In this document: positions 1 to 7,300 of the stretch, in pieces
Numbering within the stretch: position 1 is the stretch's first letter
Layout: every line of letters starts with the position of its first letter
Source: CAYWHE01 sp964458125
Lineage (GTDB): Bacteria; Bacteroidota; Bacteroidia; AKYH767-A; OLB10
Length of the DNA: 13,893 nt
Assembly: GCA_964458125.1 (NCBI GenBank)
Contig: CAYWHE010000103.1
Coordinates: forward strand, 1-13,893
Direction: 5' to 3'
Position numbers and translations under genes: made by a program
The notes under the pieces: generated by a model
Seen by the model: only the letters and a program-made list of their open reading frames with translations
What the model was told of the DNA's origin: nothing
The model's database searches: none

Positions 1-2
1 CA

Positions 3-119
3 CAAGCAGACCGGTTTTATATTGGTCATACTGACCATGTTGAAAAACGCTTGCAAGGAAACGCCGGAAGCAATTGGACGTTCTGGTTTTACGGCTCCGG
101 GTCATTTGATACAACTTGA
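3..119 (+). pseudogene. GIY-YIG nuclease domain fragment, 5' end outside the window
   Basis: Frame 3 reads from the left edge as ADRFYIGHTDHVEKRLQGN and stops with TGA at 117-119. The block RFYIGHTDxVExRL closely resembles the core of small bacterial GIY-YIG proteins of the UvrC-like type (YhbQ/DUF type), where FYIGxT is followed by an Arg-containing helix (ERRLxEHN). After RLQ the expected EHN and the later conserved Glu region are absent, and the frame ends about 20 residues further on. No other plus-strand frame up to 338 restores the family's C-terminal part. I infer a truncated or decayed gene whose start lies upstream of the window. The fragment is short, so a chance match is possible, but the motif agreement is good. 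Confidence 0.5.
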
Positions 120-338
120 TCCCTTCATGCCATTTTGCATGTTGCTGTAAACAAAACCATCTTGGTACGCGGCGCTAAAGATGCCAAAACATTTCGATGT
201 GTTCTTCGTGACCCTGCGCCTGTTCCGTCCATGACTCAGGCTTAAATTCCCAGATGATAATTTGCCGCGCTGACGTACGGTATCGGGCAGGGCCGGTATA
301 AAAAAAGAAGGATGATCCGGTTTTAGCCCGACTGGCTT
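120..338. other. Stretch without a supportable gene
   Basis: All frames here are interrupted. A minus-strand frame from about 300 down to a stop at 175-177 gives a short peptide of protein-like composition (IIIWEFKPESW) that I could not assign. Together with the broken GIY-YIG piece to its left, this suggests decaying coding DNA. No clear hairpin terminator for the response regulator gene, which ends at 339, was found. Confidence 0.4.
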
Positions 339-1049
339 TCACCTTTCCGTATGAATCACCAGTTTAAAGCCGGTTCCGTAAACATTCTGAATCTCCAGAG
401 TGCTGTCAGATCTCAACAATTTTCGCAAGCGTGTGATGAAAACATCCATACTCTTGGCAACAAAATAATCATCGTTACCCCAGACCTTATTCAGCATGTG
501 CTGCCTGTGTATGAGTTCATTTGGCCGTTCACATAACAGGCCGAGCAATTCGGCTTCCTTCATGGACAACAGTCTGGCTTCTGTATCCGGGAACTGAAGC
601 AGACGGTTCGGCAGGTCAAATGTAAATTTACCAATCCGGTAAAGCGAAGGTCTTTCCTTTACCTCCTTTTTGGCGGATCTTTTCAATACGGCATTAATCC
701 GCAACATCAACTCCATCATGCTGAAGGGTTTGGTGATGTAATCATCGCAGCCTGCGTGGAAGCCCCTGATTTTATCAATTTCCATGGACCGTGAAGTCAG
801 GAATATGACCGGCATTTTATCGTCTTCATTTTTGATTTCCCCGGCCAGTGAGAATCCATCCTGGAGCGGAAGCATCACATCCAGGATGCAGATATGAAAC
901 TCCTGCTGCCGGAATAATTTAAAACCTTGTTTACCGTCCACACCTATGGTTACCGAATAGCCATGCTGCTCGAAATTATTTTTCAGGAGGTAACCGAGGT
1001 TGGCATCATCCTCCACCAGCAGTATTTTTATTGAATCAGTTTGCGACAT
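339..1049 (-). CDS. Response regulator, OmpR/PhoB family
   Basis: A 236-residue DNA-binding response regulator of a two-component system. The N-terminal receiver domain (about residues 7-123) has the acidic pair D14-D15 in VEDD, the phospho-acceptor D57 in ILDVMLP, T85 in FLTS and K107 in YITKPF, so all phosphorylation residues are present. The C-terminal winged helix-turn-helix (about 135-233) carries a MLNKVWG segment and ends with the typical VYGTGFKL wing. Length is normal for the family. The ATG at 1047-1049 is preferred over an in-frame TTG eight codons upstream, because it yields the usual MSQTDSIKILLVEDD start. It overlaps the end of the kinase gene by 14 bases, so the two are very likely one transcript and translationally coupled. 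Target genes cannot be read from the sequence. The kinase pairing and domain build recall the Bacteroides RprX/RprY type, but I do not assign that name. Confidence 0.95.
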   Translation of the reverse strand: MSQTDSIKILLVEDDANLGYLLKNNFEQHGYSVTIGVDGKQGFKLFRQQEFHICILDVMLPLQDGFSLAGEIKNEDDKMPVIFLTSRSMEIDKIRGFHAGCDDYITKPFSMMELMLRINAVLKRSAKKEVKERPSLYRIGKFTFDLPNRLLQFPDTEARLLSMKEAELLGLLCERPNELIHRQHMLNKVWGNDDYFVAKSMDVFITRLRKLLRSDSTLEIQNVYGTGFKLVIHTER

Positions 1050-2574
1050 AACCGTTTGGAAAATAAATTTCAAATGCCGTCCCTTTTCCCGGTGCGCTGC
1101 TTACCGTCACTTGTCCCAGGTGAGCATCCACAATTAATTTTACATAGGTGAGCCCGAGACCAAATCCCTTGACATTATGCAGATCGCCATTCGGTTCCCG
1201 GTAAAATTTCTCGAATATCCTTTTCTGACCATCCTTGCTAAGTCCGATGCCGTTGTCCCTGAACGTTATCAGGACGCCTTCCTGCCGGTTTTCTGTACGG
1301 ATGTCTATCCTGCAATGATGGTTTGAATATTTGATGGAATTATCCACCAAATTGGAGATGATGTTGATAAAATGCGTTTCATCAGCCAACAGCACGGGGT
1401 TTTCCGTCCTGAAATCATATTGTACCGACACTCCATTGCTGTTGACCAGGGAGCCAAATCCCGCTACGGCTTTTCGGATGACTTCGTTCACGTCCAGTTT
1501 TTCGCAGGTCAGATGTACCTTTTCCTTTTCAAACCGGGCAATCTGAAGTATCTTTTCCACATTGTCGCGAAGCCGCTCCGTTTCCTGCCCGATGATGCGG
1601 AGAATTTCCGGGCCCGTTACCGCCGGCTGCCCTGAATGCATGGAAAGCGTTTCCAGCGCTACGGAAATATTGGAGAGCGGGGTTTTGAATTCATGCGTTA
1701 AATTATTGATAAAATCATGTTTCAGTTCTGACAGCCTTCGCTGCCTTAAAATGATTTTGATGAAGACATAAAAGGATACAAGCAGCGTCAGGATAATGAA
1801 AACGGAAAGAAAAAGGGCTCCTTTAATCCCTGAAAAAATCACCTGGTTGTAATTTTGGAAGTAAACAATAAATTCGTATGGCGCGGAGAAATAGTGGTCG
1901 CTGCTCAGTTCCACCCGGAAATTGCTTTTTGCAAATCGGGCTGGAATTGCACCTGAACTGGCAAATTCTATGTTGTTCTTCTCCCGGTTCGAATAAGCAA
2001 AATGAAAGGGTTCGTCAATGGATGATAATTTCAACTGTTGTTTCAGAATGGAATCCATTAATAAGGTATCGAAAAGGATAAAAACAGGCGTTTTTTCTGA
2101 AAATTTCTCCCTGAAATTCTGAATGGTGATTTCCTGCCTGCGATTAACCGAATTATCTTTGGCCGCCGAATCATTCATGAGGTAACGAAAACGGAGTACC
2201 ATTTCCAGGTTCACGGCATGCCCGAACATCAGGTTGCTGTAATCAAATGGAAAATTTTTATTGGCATTCGCAAAATACATGGGAACCGTATCGATGGCTT
2301 CAGCACCTGGAACAAACTTCTCACCATCCACCCGTTGCCTCACCATGTAAAATCCTTCCCTCGGATTGATATGTACTTTTGAAAAAAGTTCAAAACAGTC
2401 CAGGTTATCATTCATCACCTTTACGGTGGCATGCATGGCATCCATCACCCGGGAATGAAAATTCTTCTCGTGCAGTTTATAGCTGTTATAAGCCCAAAAA
2501 CCCTGGATGATGATCAGTCCCGTAAGGGAAACAGCCACCAAAATGATGATCAGCCTGATCTTCCTGATTTCCAT
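1036..2574 (-). CDS. Membrane sensor histidine kinase
   Basis: A 512-residue sensor kinase that presumably phosphorylates the response regulator encoded directly downstream. Transmembrane helix 1 lies at about residues 6-28 and helix 2 at about 250-276. They enclose a periplasmic sensor region of about 220 residues that I do not recognise. The dimerisation/phospho-acceptor domain has HDFINNLTHEFKTPL with H294 as the phosphorylated residue. The ATPase domain has an N-box (NLVDN, about 408-412), a G1 box DNGIG (440-444), an F-box FEKFYR (454-459) and a G2 box GFGLGL (470-475), so it looks catalytically complete. There is no HAMP or PAS domain between helix 2 and the H-box, which is common in Bacteroidota kinases. 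ATG at 2572-2574 is the chosen start, as it puts the basic MEIRKIR segment just before helix 1. The gene diverges from the secreted-protein operon starting at 2767. Confidence 0.95.
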   Translation of the reverse strand: MEIRKIRLIIILVAVSLTGLIIIQGFWAYNSYKLHEKNFHSRVMDAMHATVKVMNDNLDCFELFSKVHINPREGFYMVRQRVDGEKFVPGAEAIDTVPMYFANANKNFPFDYSNLMFGHAVNLEMVLRFRYLMNDSAAKDNSVNRRQEITIQNFREKFSEKTPVFILFDTLLMDSILKQQLKLSSIDEPFHFAYSNREKNNIEFASSGAIPARFAKSNFRVELSSDHYFSAPYEFIVYFQNYNQVIFSGIKGALFLSVFIILTLLVSFYVFIKIILRQRRLSELKHDFINNLTHEFKTPLSNISVALETLSMHSGQPAVTGPEILRIIGQETERLRDNVEKILQIARFEKEKVHLTCEKLDVNEVIRKAVAGFGSLVNSNGVSVQYDFRTENPVLLADETHFINIISNLVDNSIKYSNHHCRIDIRTENRQEGVLITFRDNGIGLSKDGQKRIFEKFYREPNGDLHNVKGFGLGLTYVKLIVDAHLGQVTVSSAPGKGTAFEIYFPNGYVAN

Positions 2575-2766
2575 AAATCAAATTTCGTAAAATTTTTCCG
2601 TCCAGGAAATTTTTAAGGATTTATTAAGTATTGTTAACTTTTCATTAGGAAGAGGAACATTTCAAATGCGCTTACTTTGCTTTATCTGTACACGGATTAC
2701 TAACCAGGAGGCTCCGGATGAAAAATCAATGCCGTGCCATCATCTTACCTCCATAAAAACAAACAC
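2575..2766. other. Divergent intergenic region
   Basis: This spacer separates the minus-strand kinase gene from the plus-strand GEVED gene. It is AT-rich on the kinase side and must carry both promoters. The best plus-strand candidate for a Bacteroidota -7 element is TTACTTTG at 2672-2679, one mismatch from TAnnTTTG, but I see no matching TTTG about 20 bases upstream. No good minus-strand match was found. An AGGAGG (2706-2711) lies six bases before a 12-codon open frame (2718-2756). Confidence 0.4.
2718..2756 (+). other. Possible 12-codon leader reading frame with strong SD sequence
   Basis: The AGGAGG at 2706-2711 is followed after six bases by ATG (2718-2720) and a short frame reading MKNQCRAIILPP, then TAA at 2754-2756. 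The next ATG, which fits the secreted GEVED protein, is at 2767, ten bases after this stop. Strong Shine-Dalgarno sequences are uncommon in Bacteroidota, so the arrangement stands out. It could be a leader peptide that feeds ribosomes onto the downstream gene, or chance. Confidence 0.2.
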
Positions 2767-3615
2767 ATGTTCCAGCCAGCAAAAAAAATCCTGACCATCC
2801 TATTCCTTGGACTGTCCACAACGTATTCACCTGCGCAATGGTGTACTCCATCTACCCTGATACCCTATGCTCCAAGCATGCCAGGTATTACCCATGTGAC
2901 GCTCAATACCATCAACCGGACCTCCGCGCCAAATGAACATGGTAACGGGAATAATTATACCAATACCAATTTGTCCACGACCCTGGTGCCTGGAAGTGCC
3001 TATTCGATTTCCATCACGCATAATATTGATGCCTCCATCTGTCCCGATATGAATCTTCGTGTATGGATAGATTATAACCAGGATTACCAGCTGAATGATG
3101 TTGGCGAAACCGTCATCAGTGTGGATCACCATCCTCCCGGAACCTATTCCGGAAATTTTACCGTTCCCTTATCCGCCCTGCCAGGCATCACCAGGATGCG
3201 GATAACAGCTAAAATGTCGAACCTGGGCGGACATTCCCTTCCCGATCCCTGCGATATTCCTGCTGATCCGCTTGGTTACCATGGTGAAATGGAAGACTAT
3301 ACCATACAGGTTGCAACGGCCTCCCAGGTACAGGATATTTCATCGGGTATTCACGCTATTCGTGTATATCCCACCCCGGTCACCTCCGATTCAAGAGTCA
3401 GTTTTTATCTGGATCAGCCCGGACACGTTACCATTGAATTGCTGAATACGGAAGGAATACAAATGACTGAATTTTCTCCTTCCGGACTTCAAACTGCGGG
3501 ATACCATAATTTCGCCCTGGAAATTCCGGAAACCCGCTGCAATGGATTCTACTTTCTTAAAATTTTCACGGAACAGACTGTAGCTGTTCTAAAACTGGCT
3601 GCTTTCCGCGATTAA
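2767..3615 (+). CDS. Secreted GEVED-domain protein with T9SS sorting domain
   Basis: A 282-residue protein predicted to be exported and attached to, or released from, the cell surface by the type IX secretion system. Residues 1-24 form a signal peptide (MFQPAKKILTILFLGLS, ending SPAQ). The central part contains VWIDYNQDYQLND (about 99-111), an acidic loop of the kind that may hold calcium, and GEMEDYTI (173-180), the hallmark of the GEVED domain seen in many secreted Bacteroidota proteins and some metalloproteases. From about 198 a C-terminal Por sorting domain begins (RVYPTPVTSDSRVSF) and continues through GFYFLKIFT to the end. No catalytic domain is visible, so a binding or structural role is likely. 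The ATG at 2767 is chosen over a GTG at 2734 because it starts directly at the signal peptide. A lipoprotein gene follows after six bases, suggesting an operon. Confidence 0.85.
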   Translation: MFQPAKKILTILFLGLSTTYSPAQWCTPSTLIPYAPSMPGITHVTLNTINRTSAPNEHGNGNNYTNTNLSTTLVPGSAYSISITHNIDASICPDMNLRVWIDYNQDYQLNDVGETVISVDHHPPGTYSGNFTVPLSALPGITRMRITAKMSNLGGHSLPDPCDIPADPLGYHGEMEDYTIQVATASQVQDISSGIHAIRVYPTPVTSDSRVSFYLDQPGHVTIELLNTEGIQMTEFSPSGLQTAGYHNFALEIPETRCNGFYFLKIFTEQTVAVLKLAAFRD

Positions 3616-3621
3616 CCTGGT

Positions 3622-3960
3622 ATGAACAGGTTTACGGGTTTGCTCCTGCTGGTATTCATCACTTCCTGCCTGAATGATCAAGCGGATAAATTTTCAACCC
3701 TTGTCCCTTGTGAGGAAGTGACCTTTTCCGGTAACATCAGGCCCCTGGTCATTATGCATTGCGCACTACCAGGCTGTCATGTTCCCGGCTTTTCTATGGG
3801 CGATTTTACCAATTACGACAGCCTGAAAATTAAAATTGATAATGGCAAATTCTATTTCCGGGTTCTGCAAAGCAAAACCATGCCCCCGCTGAATCCTTTA
3901 TCCATTCAGGATCTTGAGCTCATCAGGTGCTGGATGGATGGGGGTGCAGAAAACAACTGA
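3622..3960 (+). CDS. Small lipoprotein with CX4CH cytochrome c-like motif
   Basis: A 112-residue predicted lipoprotein. The signal sequence ends in a lipobox ITSC, with C16 as the lipidated cysteine. The mature part has the pattern of a small c-type cytochrome family common in Bacteroidota: VTFSGNIRPLVIMHC (33-47), the CALPGCH motif (C47, C52, H53; CX4CH rather than CX2CH), GDFTNYDSLK (60-69), a candidate axial methionine M87 in MPPL, and a C-terminal CWMDGGA. Related segments occur alone or joined to other domains in envelope proteins. Haem attachment to a CX4CH site is inferred, not certain; extra cysteines C30 and C103 could instead form a disulfide. The start ATG lies six bases after the stop of the secreted GEVED protein, so both are probably cotranscribed. 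A role in envelope electron transfer is possible. Confidence 0.75.
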   Translation: MNRFTGLLLLVFITSCLNDQADKFSTLVPCEEVTFSGNIRPLVIMHCALPGCHVPGFSMGDFTNYDSLKIKIDNGKFYFRVLQSKTMPPLNPLSIQDLELIRCWMDGGAENN

Positions 3961-4251
3961 GGCATCCCCTCCTTTTATTTTTCTCATCAAATTATTTCAA
4001 ACCCTGACATGCGCAGATTGGTTGATTTGCTGGTTGCGCATTTGTTCTTCGTGCATGGACAGACTTCGGGTACCGGCAGGAGGCTGATGATGCAACTGAT
4101 GAGCCTTAACCACGAAGACTCGAAAATCCGGCCCTTTTACGGCTGGTTCTGCATGACTTCACACCATTGCAGTTACCGGCGTTTTTTACAAAACCGGCAA
4201 AACATCAGGGGCCGGATTTTTGATGCACTCATTTGGGTATCTGTCCATAAA
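3961..4251. other. Non-coding stretch with a 12-base inverted repeat
   Basis: This spacer between the convergent lipoprotein and giant-protein genes has no supportable gene. It holds a perfect 12-base inverted repeat, AAAATCCGGCCC (4123-4134) and GGGCCGGATTTT (4209-4220), separated by 74 bases and followed by another T on the plus strand. A plus-strand open frame of 113 codons (4009-4350) crosses the downstream terminator and the end of the opposite gene and has no recognisable protein features. Confidence 0.5.
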
Positions 4252-4288
4252 AAAGGAGCCGCCCTGCCTGACGCTGGACGGCTCCTTT
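4252..4288 (-). terminator. Rho-independent terminator of the 1807-residue protein gene
   Basis: The arms AAAGGAGCCG (4252-4261) and CGGCTCCTTT (4279-4288) pair perfectly over 10 bases around a 17-base loop. Read on the minus strand, the second arm runs into a row of T, placing the terminator 18 bases after the stop codon of the large secreted protein. On the plus strand a shorter T/A run follows, so it may also stop transcription from the lipoprotein operon. Confidence 0.8.
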
Positions 4289-4306
4289 CAAAAATTGTGG
4301 TTTTGG

Positions 4307-7300
4307 TTATTCGGCAATCACCATTTTCTTCACCAGCTTTTGTTTGTTAAACGTCAGGGTGTAGAAATAAATGCCCGGTGCAAGGCTTTGGGTATTCATA
4401 TTCAGGGTATGCCTGCCTGATCCCATGTTTCCATCAAGCGGGGTCATGATAACCTGTCCCATCAGATCGCTTATTTCGAAGGTGACATTTCCGGAAGCAG
4501 GAAGGCTGATGTCCACATTGGTGGAAGCATTGGCCGGGTTTGGATAATTCTGACCCAGTTCCAGACCAGCAGGTTCATTGGCTTCAGGAACGCCAACCGT
4601 ACAGGGAGTTGATAATTCCTCAAAACATACATCATCAATCACCCAGCCTTCTTTATTGAAACTAAAGTCGGATCCGAAACGGAAACGGAAGATAACCGTA
4701 GTGGTGGTCCACCAGGGTTCATACTGATGAACGGCTTGTGTCCAGGTGCAATTGGTTCCGGAGAATCCAGAACGGGGAGGATTACCTCCCAGACCGGTGA
4801 TGAATAAGGAATTGTACCAGTTCGGTTCTCCTCCAAATCCAAGCAATGACCAGGTATTACCGGAGTCTACTGAATATTCTACATCGCCTCCATCCTGGAA
4901 CTGCTCGGTATCGTATTTATGCCAGAAACTGAGTTTGTAACACTTGGTGGCATCAATATTAAATACCGGGCTGAACAAGGCCGAGGTATCCCGGTTCGGG
5001 TAGTTTAAGCCGAGTTTGGTGGCCCATGCATTGGTGCCGCTGTGCGTGCTGTTCAGGCAGGCCTTGGTGGGCGTACCCAGTTCCCAGTTATTCGGAGTCT
5101 GGAAAGTCATTGCATTCAGAGTTACCCATTGGGGCGGCGATTCAAAATCATTGCAATAAGGAATTCCACTGGCAATGGATACGGAATCAAATACCGTGAA
5201 GTCCATACAGAGGGTATCATCTGTCATGTCCTGATCGGCAAGTCCGTTGGGCGTATCCGTGTATACACAGATGGTATGCAATCCGGGGCTGGCATTCCAG
5301 GGAACGGAGAAGGTGTGAATATTGGCTCCGCCCTGTACCACATAGGAAGCGCCCTGCAATCCGGGCGTAAAGGTGATGGCATCCGTTACAACAATATTCC
5401 CGTCAACCACCAGAGTAGCATTACCGGTATTCACCGTTTGAGTTCCCTTGTTCCGGATTTTGGCCGTAATATACTGCGGTCCCGGCGTGATCAGCTTATT
5501 TACAGGAGCAATATTCTGCGGAGAAATGGATAAGGCAGTCGGAATGAATAACTCGAAATCATCCACCGAGTATCCGTCAACCTGTGTAAAGCCGTTGGAT
5601 ACAAACACAAACCGGAACTGGGCCTGGGAACCTGGTGCACCATTGAAGACGTTCGTATCAAGGGCAATGTAACTGAATATCCAGCCTGCCGAAGAACCAT
5701 TCCAGCCTGCCGTCTGCATCTGGAAGATATTGGCTGAGTTATACCAGTTCAGTGCCTGGGGGAAAGATAATCCGGCGGAACCGAGCACTTTCCATGTCGT
5801 ACCACCATTTACGGTATAATCCACCCTGACTCCGTCACCGTTGAAATTATCCAGGTTTCGGTTATGCCAGAAACGGAATACCGGGGCTTTCTTATTCGTC
5901 AGGTCAAAAATCGGTGTATACAGGTAACAGCTATCGTTGTTGGCATAGGTAATATTCAGGTTGACATCCCAACAACTTGGAGCGGAATGCGGCGTGTTGG
6001 TCTGACCGAAATTTGGCGTTCCCAACTCCCAGTTGGTGGCTCCGCTGGCCGGCACATTAACAAAGGTTGCAGCACCTGTGTCAAAGTTGGTGGCATAGGT
6101 CGGAACAACGACCTGTACGCCAAATGAATTGGCGCAAAGCGAATCATTAGTCAGGTCTCCGTCACCAACCAGTTCTGTCCATGCGCAAAACAGGAAGTTT
6201 GCAGAAGGAACCGTAAACACAGGAAGAGTCACCGTATCGGTTTGGTTAGGCGCCAGGTTTCCGTTCCAGGTAAATGAAACCGGTGCGCCGGCATTGACTG
6301 AATAGACAACCGGTGAAGTGGTTTCCGGATTGGATCCGTAATTTTTTATGATCACCTGTGGAGCCAGGGATTGTCCTGCACCCTCCAGTGGTCCCGGCCG
6401 GATAATGGCAGATACACCGATATCGTGCGGGAATGGTGTACGGATACAGAAATCATCAATGGAATGACCGTCACCGGTTACGCTTCCGTCAGAAGTAAAG
6501 ATGAACCGGAACTGAACATTGGTATGCCCGCTTAAGAAGTCAAGGTTATGACTCGATTTGATCCACAGCGGAACTCCGAATGCACCGCTTGACTGTCCGT
6601 CCCAGGCAGGCAGGTTGCTGGAAATAATCGTAGCCTTGTTGTACCAGTTTACGCCCTGGGGATCTGTTGGACCGGTACCCAGTACCTGCCATACCCCATT
6701 TCCGCTGTCCACTTCCACACGCACACCATCCCAGCCGGATTCCGTACTCCAGTTATGCCAGAAGGACATGGTGGCATTGACCGCATTGGTAAAATCGTAT
6801 TTGGCCGTATACAGGTAGGTTTCCGCATTATTGTCATAAGCGGTGTTCAGATTGATATCCCAGGCATTGGGTGCAGAATAGGCCGTATTGGTAATGCCGA
6901 AATTCGGAGTTCCCAATTCCCACTTCGAAGTTCCCTGTGCCGAGGCGATAGCGGTCCAGCAACTGACGCTGTCGAAGTTCTCACAAACAGCGCCGGACAC
7001 CGGTAATACCACCAGCGGTACGCCAACTACGGAAGCGAAAGAGGTATCATTTAAAATATCACCATCGGCAGGCAATTCGGTATAGGCAGAAAAATTAAAA
7101 TTGCAACTGGGAGCTGAAAAGCCCGGCCAGGTGTTAAACTGCACCGAGTCGTTTGGATTCAGTGAGCCCGACCAGATTCCTGATCCGGCCAGAACACCAT
7201 TTACACTGTATGAAACAGGAATGGAAGACAGGGTATTGTTTCCGTAATTTTTAATCACCACCGTCGGAACTACGGTTGCGCCAGCCACCACCTGTGAGCC

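Noticed and set aside
175..300. Minus-strand fragment reading IIIWEFKPESW, thought of as a small monooxygenase-like domain
   Set aside because: It is too short, interrupted by a stop and has no convincing family motif.
1050..1073. TTG start for the response regulator, eight codons upstream of the ATG
   Set aside because: The ATG at 1049 gives the standard distance to the VEDD motif, and the extra residues lie within the end of the kinase coding region.
4009..4350. Plus-strand open frame of 113 codons after the CX4CH lipoprotein gene
   Set aside because: It runs through the terminator hairpin at 4252-4288 and into the 3' end of the opposite gene, has no recognisable domain and contains the inverted-repeat arms.
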